Positions 23,663 to 34,457 of a stretch of DNA of 64,000 nt are shown piece by piece. The notes under the pieces were generated by a model, which did no database searches, had not been told where the DNA came from, and saw nothing but the letters and a program-made list of their open reading frames with translations. The stretch covers positions 1,054,001 through 1,118,000 of the forward strand of contig JAEUWY010000005.1 in the NCBI GenBank assembly GCA_022059125.1, in the 5' to 3' direction. The stretch is from Corynespora cassiicola. Taxonomy: Eukaryota; Ascomycota; Dothideomycetes; Pleosporales; Corynesporascaceae. Positions within the stretch are counted from its first letter, which is position 1. Every line of letters begins with the position of its first letter. The position numbers and the translations under genes are program-made.

Positions 23663-25263
23663 TTATGGCTTCCAGCCTCCTGTCCTGTCGCGGAACAAGC
23701 CATCAGGGTCAACCTCCTCAGCTACCGACCTGGCCAAAGCCCTGTTTTCGGGCTTCAAGCGTCCGAAGTAATCCTGACGATAGAACCCATAGTTCATGAA
23801 CACGGGCAGGAATGCTTCGGGAAGCGTGCCGTCTGCTTGCCAGGCAGTTACCCTGCTTCGGATCCCGGAATATGTCTCCTCCATGACATCCGCCATTTTT
23901 TCGTACTCGGTCAGCGGCAGGAAGCTATAGTTCATTTCGATGATGATACGATCGACAGAGTCGTCAGCTTCGATAAGGTCAGGGCCACGTGCCTGCGCTT
24001 CTTGAGCGATGCGCTTTGGGAATGGCTGCCAGGCGATGGATGCGACAATGCCAGGAACAAGGAGCACGTCGTTGGTGACACTTCGCCAATGAGAATGAAG
24101 CCCTTCCATAACCTCGACGCTGTTTTCCACCGACGGAAGCGGAATAGTTTCGGTAGCGATGTCTACAACCGAGGCCTTTACGACCACCCAGTTGCTGAAC
24201 GCCATCAGATCGGCGTACGTACGTGTACGGGCGGTGTTGAGGGTCGGTCCAATATCAGTAAAGTTTTTGAACTTGTCAGCAGGTGGAGTCTCTCCATCGT
24301 AAAAGACGAAAAGGATCCAAGAGTCAACAGCATTGATATTCGCACGCTCGGCCGTGACGATCACAGCTGCTCGGTGGTCATCGTTGTACTCGGTAAAGTC
24401 TCGGACCGCTTTCAGAATCTTCCGGTCCACCTCAGGCGTACGCAGAGCGAAAACAAGGTTGCCACCCCAGATTTTGCCCTGAGGTTTCGCCTGAAGTTTG
24501 TAGTTGGTCACGATGCCAAAATTGTTGCCCCCTGGAAAAACAAATGTCAATGCGACCGCTTTCGATTCATAGAGGGGTGAAACGCACCTCCTTTGAGAAC
24601 CTTGAATAGATCAGGGTGATTGTCGTCACGGATATATCCAATGCTGCCGTTGGCAAAAACCATCTCGTATTCTTTCACCAACGACGCTGCCCAGCCGTAC
24701 TGGCCTGAGAAGTAGGAGAGGCCGCCTCCGAGGACTAAGCCCCCGACACCGGTGTTACCCTGGGTTTCTCAATTAGCCAATCGTATAATGCCGTTGGTGT
24801 TTGGACTCACGATGCGCCCGCCTACAAACGTCCAGCCAGATCCTTCTAATTTCGCTGCAATTCCATCCAGACGGTTGCCGGGTCCAACATCCACAATGCC
24901 CGTGGCAGGGTCCAAATCAGCCTGATCAAGATGTTCGGTCACAATCAGAGGGCCCCCTTCTACACTTGAGAAGTAGTTGTTGGGATTGTGGCCACCTGAT
25001 TTGACGGCAAACTTCTCCGACGTCCCTTTGAGAATGTTTACCACCGTGGCAACCTCTTCCACTGTTCTTGGGAAAATTATGCAAGAGGGAGCGAGAGCGC
25101 TGCATGATATTGACCAATATTGACTCTGCTCTTCAATGTATGCCGGATGTAAAGAACGAGTAACGTTAATGTAGCCCAGAGCCTCGACTTCAGAGCAAGT
25201 ATCGGCATATACCTGCCCTGCAAGCAGGACTGCGGAGAAAAAACTGACTGCTTTCATCAGCAT
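23663..25263 (-). CDS. Secreted FAD-linked oxidoreductase, berberine bridge enzyme-like
   Basis: Three exons (25263-24811, 24759-24588, 24531-23663) encode 497 aa. The N-terminus MLMKAVSFFSAVLLAGQVYA is a signal peptide. The FAD-binding PCMH domain contains FAVKSGGHNPN, where the histidine is the usual covalent FAD attachment site, plus GGLVLGGGLSYFSGQYGWA. The C-terminal BBE segment includes FMNYGFYRQDYFGRLKPENR and VAEEVDPDGLF. The second covalent cysteine of bicovalent members is not evident, so attachment is probably through His only. The family oxidises alkaloids, monolignols, oligosaccharides or polyketide intermediates using O2. Introns are 24760-24810 and 24532-24587. The gene has no adjacent synthase that would name a pathway. 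Confidence 0.88.
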
Positions 25264-28212
25264 CTTTGCTCGAACAAAACCAAAGCGTGGGACCTGACAA
25301 CTTCTTGAATTCTCAACAACTTCTTATCCTTCTCCGACTCAGCACATTTTTCTAGAGTGGAGCGCCTGTGACGTAGATGGTCTTCTCGCTTCATGGGTCT
25401 CAATACGAGGCAATATCGATAGCCAAGAGGTTTGAGGATATGTCCGTTGGACCTGGGTCTCATGGCTGTAGTTTTGAGCCAATAGCGAGGTCATTCTCCG
25501 CATATTTTTGCGCCCAATTTATAACCGAAGGGACGTTTTTTCGAAAAGCATACCATCTGGTCCGGATACCAAGACCCCAACGTCGGGCGATGGTCAGGAG
25601 TAAATCCTGGATTATTCCCTGGGCAGGCGCAAGGAGCCTTGTAATAACCAGCTGGAACTGATCCTCATCCACCGCCTCAGACATCATATGCCTTCCCGAA
25701 ACGGGTAGCCAGCATCAATTCAGAGTCACAACAGTTCGTATCTGCATGCATGCTCTCTATTTGTCTTCGTATTTGGCTTCGGTCAGCTACCACCGGCATT
25801 TTGGCCCGCTTTTGGGTTGCGGAGGTGGCGCTATGCGCTTCCAGGGACAACTCCCGTTGTCTCATCCAAAATAACAAGCCGCCAGAACGGGCCAGACTCA
25901 TGCCCGCGGAGCCATGTTCAGGTCCGATATGAGTTTCTGGTTCAAAATATACTACCAGGTCTGCATGCCTTTCATTATAAGAAAAACTGACTCTGTTGTA
26001 GATACATTTCGGAACCTTACTGGTACAAACTTTGCAAACATCGAAAGATGTCGCGTCGGGTAAAAAAGGCACTCCCGCATACGATTGCTTGGCTCGCGTG
26101 TTGCCATTCAGCTGTCTCGTACAACACTCAAAAATTAGCGTATGTATAGCCTGAATGCTTAGCTACGTCTCTTGGCAGCTCTCTGCTGACACCTCTCGTA
26201 AAATAGGACCTTTTTCTCATCGTGTTCGCGACAACGGATGCTTGCATTGAGTAATCAGCTAGCCTTAAGTGGCACGGACGTGGCTCACATAAAGCATCGC
26301 GAATCCTTTCTCGTTAATGCGACATCATCTCGCAGATGCACAATAGGCGAATAAATGTAGATTGTATGGTAATCCTATCATCAATGGAATTTCACTCTTT
26401 TGCTTACACTTGATAAACTGAACCTGCGTGTACTTCGTTGGCAGCGAGCATAAGAAAGTCTTTGTGCACATCGTATCATGCATCGGCCCAATTTTCTACA
26501 CTGTTGGTAGATTGGTTTCCTGTGCTACGTGGACCACCAATAACGCACGGACGGGCAATCGTGATCCCTTCAACCCGATTCCCGCAGCCATGTCTAGAGA
26601 AGCATGGCATGGAAAGCCTTCATTAGATTGTGGGGGTCTGACACGCAAGCTTTCTGAGCTCGTGTGGTCTGGATGCAACGTGCAGAACGTTTGCTCTTGT
26701 CGATCACTGCCGTTTCAACGGGCGCTGAAGGAGGGCTGGACAACAGGCTGCTCCACCCCTTGCAAGCCTAGCCTCAACTCATATTCACGCCATGCGTCCG
26801 CGTCTGTCTTGGCCGTTGGCCTAGGGTTGGGCTTTCCGGACAACCATCCAACCATCACCTTTCGAGTCTGCTAGTGTGGAATTAGAAGCATCACAAAATT
26901 CGACGTGGAAAGAAGCATTTGAACCTACGGAGAAGACCTCTCTCACAGGTAAGCTCCCGAGTCTGTTATAGCCATATTATGCCTCGACGATTTCCCGCAC
27001 CCCTGCTAGCGCCGGAACTCAACCCAGGTACCAAGGGCTTGTCCTCTCCCCATACTTTTCATCTGACCGGCTCCTGGCGGAAGGATGCATGCGCGAATCC
27101 ACTCACGACTTTTCCTAATTCATTGCCATGCTACCAATTTTGTCCCCCAAGAGGGGTGTGAGTCTTACCGGGTATAGTGTGTTCTGCGCTTGTCGATCAG
27201 ACGGGAAAGCCGAAGTTCGGGCGATCACGATAGAGCTGGGGAGAATAGAGCCTAACTCATCCAAGGATTATGAGTCGTCAGGCTTACTTATTGGGGCTGT
27301 TGGATTCCAGGACCACGGAGCGGCTATGACTTCACTAGGCTGATATTAATATCAGGTTTCCGTGACCTAAGAGGTCGCGTGACCCCGAGACTGAGCAACA
27401 GGCCCAAGCGAGGAGTTGATTGAGCTGCTGCTAGTCCGCTCCCTCCAACTTCTCAGGCATACAGTCGCAAATTCCGACATACGAAATTAGTGCGATGATT
27501 CTGATAACTAACTTGTACCCTAATATGATCCCCTGGCAGCTTTTTTTTTTTCTCCTTTTGGCTCAGTGACTTGACACCAGACCACCTGATCAATCAGATC
27601 TGATAAGTTGAAGCACGGTAATAGCAGAGATATTTCACCTCATTGATTTAGTTACATGCATCTTCGAAATGGGATAAATTCATAGATGACTTTATGGCAC
27701 CATGGATGACTGAGCCTCAGGCTCAGATGCTAATGTACAATCACAATCGAATGTTCTCGTACAGCCCTCTCTCTCGAGGAACCACACAACTAGTATGGAA
27801 GACAAATGCAGTCCTCAAAAGAGTATACTATGCCCTGAGCATATAAGGAAAATAACGTGCAATTTTATTACAGCAATTATTGGCGTACACACTAATATGA
27901 CTGAGTTTGAACTTAGGTTTTTGTAGGTTTCACATGCCTCTGTTTCCTCAACATGGCTGTATTGATATCAACAAGCATTACTCAGAATAAATACCTGAAA
28001 ATCTAGCGGGCCTTAACTTTTTTAAACTGCACTGCAATAGTCGAGGCTGTCTTGTGAAACGAATATATAACGCGTAGTACAATAACACAGCCTATCATTG
28101 TCAGGGATAGGGGGGAGAAAGTCTACATGCGCTCAATCTATCAACAACTAATAGGAGATGTAGTATCCTACAGAACAAATAAAACACAGAAAATGAAAAA
28201 TTGTTCTCTCCG
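25264..28212. other. 2.9 kb gene-poor gap, possibly with a decayed gene at 25.4-26.1 kb
   Basis: On the minus strand, ORFs 25677-26072 and 25460-25687 are adjacent and in different frames. They look protein-like in composition, but no domain was recognised and no clean splice joins them. They may be a degraded or mis-spliced gene. From 26.4 to 27.3 kb only unconvincing short ORFs occur. From 27.3 to 28.2 kb the sequence is AT-rich with an 11-nt T tract at 27541-27551. Confidence 0.4.
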
Positions 28213-29022
28213 CTATATAGGTTGTGGAATCTGCAGATTCCTGGCTTCTATTTCGAACTTAGTCAGAATCTTGTTGTCCTCCTCCAGGTTGTCAATGACC
28301 GACTGCAAAGTACGGGAGCTTTGCTCCTGCCTTTTCCTAAACAGGAGCCCTACTTTCCGATTGAGTTCGAACAGTTTCTCCTCTTCATCTTTCAACTTAC
28401 TCTGCCTCGAGTCTTTCCTGGCACTGAGACTCTGCTTCTTAGCAGCGTCTTTTTCTTTTCTCCACGGCTTTAGAAGGTTAGCGTATTGACATTGCAGCTT
28501 ACTTACCAGTTTTTCCTGCATACCAAGTCTTTTTTAGCCCTCTCCCACTCTTTCTTGAGCTGTATGAGTTTCGGCTTGATTTTGTTGTAGTAGTCAACCT
28601 GCTGTGGTGTTTTATTAGGACTTCCTGCTCCTTCCAATTTCTCAATTCTTGCCTTCAATCGTTTGTAGTTGTTCAGAGCAGTGTTGTTACTAGTTTTGGC
28701 GAGCTTAATTTGATTTTCCAACCAATCGGTTCCTTGTCGGTGAATAAACTTCACATGCTCTCGGAGAAAGTCTCTCCACCAGGAGGCTAAGTCCAGTTGT
28801 ACTTTTGTCAAGTGCTGCACATTCCGAAGTTCTGTCTCGACATCCTTGGCAATTGTCTTCATGCGTGTGCTGACGGCTGTGTTCTGCAGGTATTTGTACA
28901 CTGCTATAGTCTGCCTAGATTAGCTAAGTTGTATCATGTTCAAGTATCGTAAAACCTACAGATCTTAGATCTGAAATGCACCTAGCTGCTGAAAGAGCTC
29001 CTTTGGTACTGTCAATAAGCAT
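28213..29022 (-). CDS. Predicted helical protein of unknown function
   Basis: I do not recognise the family. Three exons (29022-28960, 28910-28524, 28467-28213) give 234 aa. The introns are 49 nt (GTAGGT/GCAG, branch GCTAATC) and 56 nt (GTATGC/AAAG, branch GCTAAC). The first exon begins MLIDSTKGALSAAR. The middle is rich in Lys and Trp, with DLASWWRDFLREHVKF and RQGTDWLENQIKLAK. The C-terminal third is strongly charged and heptad-like (KDEEEKLFELNRKVGLLF, SVIDNLEEDNKILTKFE), suggesting a coiled coil. There are no TM segments, signal peptide or catalytic motif. It stands alone beside the catabolic cluster on the same strand as the Dabb gene, 280 bp away. The exon model comes only from frame continuity and splice consensus. 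Confidence 0.5.
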
Positions 29023-29301
29023 GCCCTTAATTCAGTACTTAACAAAGCACCGCCTCCAGAGAAATGGGATACCTGGGGAAAGGGATACGTGGGCCTCGTA
29101 TCACTTAATGAATCCGACGAGGAATGCAGTGTTGGAATAGCCTACCTTGTTCCGCGAATTTTCGTGCTCATGGATTGTGGTTGGGATACCTTCACGGTGC
29201 CGGCCGGCAAGGTCGCAACACCCTAAAGGCGACGGGTGAAGTGAAAAGCACCAGGGACTTTTTCAATAGAGCCTTGATCTTGTTTGAATGGATTGTAGAT
29301 A

Positions 29302-29740
29302 TTAAAATACCATATCATATGCTAGTGTTTCATCGCAGATGGCTTCCCTTAGTTTGTGAACCCTATGCATGTGAATCAGCCCGTGTTGAGCGGCAGTAAA
29401 AAGGGGTACCATGATCTGAATAGGGATTGCGAAGATTTTCACTCACTTCTGATGTGCTTCGTGGCCAGCGTAATTGAGCACGTCCTGTTCAGTATCCATG
29501 AGAGTCATTAAACCCATGTCCCATCCTTGAGCTCTGTGTGCTGTAGAAGCCAGTGGGGGGCCGAGAGCAAACGATCTGAGGCCTGGTATCACACCGACCA
29601 TTGCTTTTCCTGCTTCTTTGAGCTCCTCTACCTGCTCTGGTAGAACATTAGGTTTCAGCTTGAAAAGGACTGGCACATGTTAAATCTCGAGCATCGAGTG
29701 TCAAAGCTAGTGTGTATTTACCAATGTGGTATATAGGCAT
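29302..29740 (-). CDS. Dabb-domain (stress-responsive A/B barrel) small protein
   Basis: Three exons (29740-29722, 29669-29447, 29362-29302) encode 100 aa, the usual size for a single dimeric alpha-beta barrel. It begins MPIYHIVLFKLKPN, continues with VEELKEAGKAMVGVIPGL and YAGHEAHQKVHKLREAI, and ends with ETLAYDMVF. The start strand, central helix, HxxHQ segment and end strand match the Dabb fold. The exon joins are supported because only these junctions restore the conserved first and last strands. Dabb proteins act as small lyases, cyclases or stress proteins, sometimes in polyketide or aromatic pathways. It is divergent from the SDR gene across 527 bp, so co-regulation with the cluster is likely. 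Function is otherwise unknown. Confidence 0.75.
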
Positions 29741-30267
29741 ATTGCGTCGACGTCCGCAGATATCTCTTCTACGATTTTCTGTTGTTTATTCGCAAAGGGT
29801 CACCTCTGAACTCCATTGCTCGAGTATAGTTCTGAGTCACGTTCTAAAAGAATGGGTTAAAGCTCCGCGCGGCATCGGCGTTCGCGCCGATCTCCCCGCA
29901 ACCAAGTCCGACCCCTCAACCTTACCCTTTTCAGACAATCCCGTGTATCGTTTTCCCGAGTCGGAAGATGTACGCTGCCATTACATGGGAACATGATATT
30001 GGCCTAAGGCAGGGTCGGGATCCGAAGTCGGATGTATGAGTGGCATGTCAAGTGCTCACTTAGGGAAGCCGAATCACAAGCCCTGCCCCACCAGGGCTTC
30101 CGGCGGCGAAGGGAGAAATTAGAGACGTGCGTGGAGCACGATATGTTATAACATTAGTTCCTTTCAGCAAAGGGTAAATTATATATCTACACTTCAGGTC
30201 TTGAATAGCCACCTGTCTGTTAATTGTCTATATTACCGTTTCCACCGAGCAATTCGAAATCCTCGCA
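29741..30267. promoter_or_regulatory. Divergent promoter between Dabb and SDR genes
   Basis: It contains two inverted repeats: ATCGGCG-TTCG-CGCCGAT at 29874-29891 and ATCCGA-AG-TCGGAT at 30020-30033. Single TCGGA/TCCGA half-sites lie at 29907 and 29961. A TATATA stretch lies about 85 nt before the SDR ATG. The palindromes are the kind of site bound by dimeric Zn2Cys6 regulators, but binding is not shown. Confidence 0.45.
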
Positions 30268-31207
30268 ATGTCTACCCAAGGATCTGGAAGATTGGCCGGA
30301 AAAGTTGCCCTCGTAACGGGTAAGTTTGCGATACCTTTTTTCGCTTTACAAGTACTGAGCCTGACCTCAAAGGTGGCGGATCGGGTTTTGGATTTGCAAT
30401 CTCGCAAATCTACGCTCGCGAAGGCGCCAAAGTCCTGATTGGTGATCTTAACACAGCAGGCGCATCGTCTCTCGCCACCCAATATCCTGAACAGATAATT
30501 CTGCAGACTATGAACGTCGCATCGCAGTCAGACTGGGACTCTGCTGTCAAGACAGTAAAGGAAAAGTTTGGCGGTCTGGATATCGTCGTGAATAATGCAG
30601 GAACATCATACAAGAACAAGCCAAGCTTGACGGTTACAGAAGATGAATTCAGGAGATGCTTCGACGTTAATGTGTTGTCGATTTTCCATAGCGTTGCTGC
30701 AGTCTTTCCTAGCTTTGTTGAAAAAAAGGGCGGCGTCGCTATCAACATCAGCTCATGCGGGGCCGACAGGCCCCGACAAGGGCTGGTGTGGTACAATGCT
30801 TCGAAAGGAGCCGTGAGTAATGTGAGTACCTTAAGGTAAAATCTACGTAGAACTGCATTTACTGACCGTATGATCATAGGCTACCAAAGGTCTCGCATTA
30901 GAGTTTGGCCCTCAGAATATCCGAGTCAACAGCATTTGCCCCCTGCTTACTGGTACAGGACTGTAAGCAATCCAGATGTTTCCAAAGAATAGCCCAATTG
31001 ATCTGAGCTAATATGGATCATAGATTTGAAAGCTTTGCTGGCGTGCCGGACACTCCAGAGAACAGGGAAAATTTCTTGAGCAACGTACCACTTGGACGAT
31101 TAGGAGAAACATCAGATGTAGCTAGTGCAGCTCTGTGGCTCGCTAGTGATGAAGCAGCCTTCATAACTGGGGTAAATCTTTCGGTAGATGGAGGACGATC
31201 TATATAG
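30268..31207 (+). CDS. Short-chain dehydrogenase/reductase (classical SDR)
   Basis: Four exons (30268-30319, 30373-30821, 30880-30962, 31024-31207) encode 255 aa, standard for classical SDRs. The cofactor motif TGGGSGFG is formed across the first intron, which confirms that junction. Further marks are NNAG in IVVNNAGTSYKN, the ISS serine region, catalytic YNASK, and the C-terminal TGVNLSVDGG typical of FabG-like members. It reduces or oxidises an alcohol/ketone with NAD(P)(H). The sequence before the acidic residue after beta-2 (LIGDLN) suggests NAD preference. Its position between the Dabb and MFS genes and its shared promoter place it in the 29-41 kb cluster. Confidence 0.9.
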
Positions 31208-31833
31208 ATTTTTCTTGTAACTATTTGGTTGACCATCCTTACATCTGGAAGGCCCATGAGTCAGATATCAATTTAGGGTCATACAGATAGACCCAGTATA
31301 GTTGTTAAGCCATACAGTTTTGAATTTACCCAATCTGGTTCCGTTGGGGTAGGTTTCGATGTTTCCAAGCCTGGACAGATCATTTGCCAGCACGATCGGA
31401 TTTCAGTACCACCCTCTCGAGGGAGGAAGCACGCCACAGCTTCAGGCCACAAATCCAGTCCACAAAAGGGTTACCCATGCCCTGAAGACACAAAAACGGA
31501 TAGGATCACTTCCCGAAACATTCCCCACTGTCAACTCCGGTAGCCTGTTCCAAACCTGTTACCGAACGAGTGCTGATTGGACCAAAACGCATTATTAAAG
31601 AACAAATACTGGGGTGCATGGCTTGGTATTATTGGTACAAGTGCATCATCTTGTGGGATCCACATTCGCTTCCCCGCGATTACTTGCACTTAAACTAGCG
31701 TTAGAGTAGTAGCTTGTAAGCCATGCCCGGGTGTCATTTATTTGCTATATATATTCCTGCAGTGGACGATAGTACTTTTCGCTTACCGAATTTCTTCATT
31801 CACAACTTCATTAACTAAGCAATCCCACAAAAT
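31208..31833. other. Promoter region of the second MFS gene
   Basis: Carries TCGGAT at 31396-31401 and a TATATATAT stretch at 31746-31754, about 80 nt before the ATG. No gene. Confidence 0.5.
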
Positions 31834-33685
31834 ATGACAGAGACTCCAGTAAGATCGTTGAGTCAGCATAATCTGCCCTTTTCCCGCGGAAACGATGAAA
31901 AAGATGACAGTATTGAGAAGATCGAGAACCTGCCTACTGGGGCTAACGCAGGGTTGAACGAAAGCAACGTAAGTATTTCATATCCCTACCAACTTATTCA
32001 GTCCTCAAATCAGTGGTTGATTGATTGTACTAGCTTCCATCATATCATGATATTGAGACACAACGTATTCTTCGAAAGGTGGATTATAGGCTGCTGCCAA
32101 TGTTGACGCTCCTCTATGTCCTGGCATTTCTTGACAGAGGAAACATTGGAAATGCCAAAGTGGCTGGCATGAATGAAGACTTGGGTAAAATATTTCTTCT
32201 AATTGCATCCTGCCCTTTCGTTGTCGAGCTTCTGTATGCAGAGAACTCCGAAACGGTGCGCTTAGCATCAATGAACTGACCGGAACAGGTTTGACAAGTG
32301 CGCAATATAACATTGCCCTGACAGTATTCTTTTTCCCCTACGCCATTTTTGAGGTTCCTTCGAACATTATTTTGAAGCTTCTCAGACCATCGATCTGGAT
32401 CTGCATAATGATGTGCTCGTGGGGTTTGGTCATGACATTCCAGGGCTTGGTCAAGAACTACCATCACCTAGTCGTAACACGCACACTGCTCGGATTCACA
32501 GAGTCGGGCTTTTTTCCTGCAGCAACATATCTTCTTACCACCTGGTACTGTCGCTTTGAAGTTCAGACCCGAATGGCCGTTTTCTTTTCGGCAGCTTCAA
32601 TGGCGGGTGCCTTTTCAGGGTTGCTGGCTTTTGCCATTGAAAAGATGCGCGTATGTTTTCTCCCCTAACCAGCAACTGTCGTTTCGATTCTTCTACTGTA
32701 TAATTAATACTCACGACATCTAGGGGGTGGGTGGTCTTGAAGGCTGGCGCTGGATTTTCATACTGGAAGGCATTGTGACCGTGTTGGTCGGTCTCACACT
32801 TCCCTGGACTCTCCCAGATAGCCCCGCAGAAGCCTCCTTCTTGACAACAGACGAGAAGCTCTTCATTGCACGCCGACTGGAGCAAGATGCGGGTACATCT
32901 TCTGGCAGAGTGAAATCGGGAGAAAAATTCCAATGGCGTTTTCTCCGAGCTGCTCTGACCGAGTGGAAAATTTATTTCGCGATGATCGCTTACTGGGGAA
33001 ACTCGTAAGAAAAATGTTTTCAAATTCATGGATATAGGCCAAATTACTAACAGAACATAGTGTCTGCCTTTACGCCTTCACGTATTCTGCTCCATCAATC
33101 ATCCTCGAGATGGGCTACACCGCAGCAAACGCCCAGCTTTTGACAATCCCTATTTATGTATTGGGGGTTGTTAGCACTCTTGTCTTTTCGCGCATGGCAG
33201 ATCGAAGAAAATCTCGGTGGCCTTTTATTGTCGGACCTTTCAGTATTGCGCTTCTTGGTCTCATAGGCTTGTTGAGTATTCCCCACCCACGGCTTCCAGG
33301 CCTTACCTATGCCTTTCTCTTCACTATACCCGCTGGTGTTTACCCACCGCTCATTGGTATATTGGCATGGGTTAGTAACAATCTTGCACCTTCATGGAAG
33401 CGTGCAGTCGGAATGGCCCTATTAATATCCTTGGGTAACTTTGGTGGAGCAATCGGAAGCAACATCTTCATCGAGAGCCAGAGGCCTAGTTATCCCCTTG
33501 GATATGGTTTTTGCATAGCCATTGTCGCTGCCGCAATTATCTGCACCCTGGTTCTAAGGACAAGTTGGGTCAGAATCAACAACAAAAGAGATGCAATGTC
33601 CGACGACGACATTTGTTCTCAGTACACTGAGGATGAATTGTTGGATATGGGAGATAAGAGCCCTCGCTACCGCTACGTCGTCTAA
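31834..33685 (+). CDS. MFS permease, Dal5/TNA1-like anion:cation symporter
   Basis: Five exons (31834-31968, 32034-32184, 32289-32650, 32724-33004, 33061-33685) encode 517 aa. TM1 begins LPMLTLLYVLAFLDRGNIGNAK, followed by LTSAQYNIALTVFFFPYAIFEVPSN and TRTLLGFTESGFFPAATYLL, all diagnostic of the ACS family. The central GWRWIFILEGIVTV and the second half from APSIILEMGYTAANAQLL complete twelve helices. The C-terminus is acidic and cytoplasmic. The first permease at 5.6 kb belongs to the same family but is clearly a different subgroup. Within the cluster this transporter likely imports the organic acid handled by the dehydrogenases. The substrate is inferred only by class. Confidence 0.9.
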
Positions 33686-34457
33686 AAACACAGGAAGTCT
33701 CAATCTGATAAAAGAAAACTATGGCAAACTTCTGTCCCAAGGCTTCATAAGTGTATATATTGATTTTTATGTTGCTATTGTGTATATAACCTTCATTTGG
33801 TCACATATACAAAACCAGATACGTACTGCTAGTTATTCAGTAGAGTTTGTGTTATTCCTATTCTCAAAAGTGCAAAGATGATCCGACGTAGAGGCATACC
33901 AGCAGCTCATCTCTGTGGTCGGATTTTTCCATGCTAAGACCGAGGGGTACCGCACTTTTGAGTACCACAATATCAGATTGGTAGCTCTGGCATGTATGTG
34001 AGTAAGCATGTGGCTTGGGTGATGCAAGGTAGCCTTTGGAAAACCGTACCATCTTTCTAAACTCCACATTTTGCGTTTGCGGGGGAGCTCAGGCTTAGCC
34101 GCTTTGCGCGTGTTCCGAAGGGCCGTATAACGAACCCCGATAAGATTTGGGGTGGAGGGCGACCAACCGAGTCAGGCGATCCCGACCCCACCGCCAACTC
34201 CGAAAGCTCCCAAAGCTCGCTCCCCGCCGAAAATAAACGTCGGGTACTGCATCACCCCACCAACAACCTACATCCTGCTGAGACGTGTTGCATAGTCAGA
34301 TTGAAGGGCACCCCGCACAATGCGGGGGCAGCTATTGATTAGGATTCCGATAGCGGATCCTTCTATTTGACATGGGAACATCGGGCCCATTCATCAACAC
34401 CCAAGTTTCCCCTAAACGACTTGTGATGTAAATTGGATTCTCGAATAATCTCCAAAT
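33686..34457. other. Promoter region of the isopropylmalate-dehydrogenase-like gene
   Basis: Contains ATCCGA at 33881-33886 and TCGGAT at 33919-33924. A C-rich segment occurs near 34180-34220. No ORF of substance. Confidence 0.5.

Noticed and set aside
26428..27343. Small ORFs in the gene-poor gap
   Set aside because: No motif, no homology I can recognise, and they overlap on several frames.
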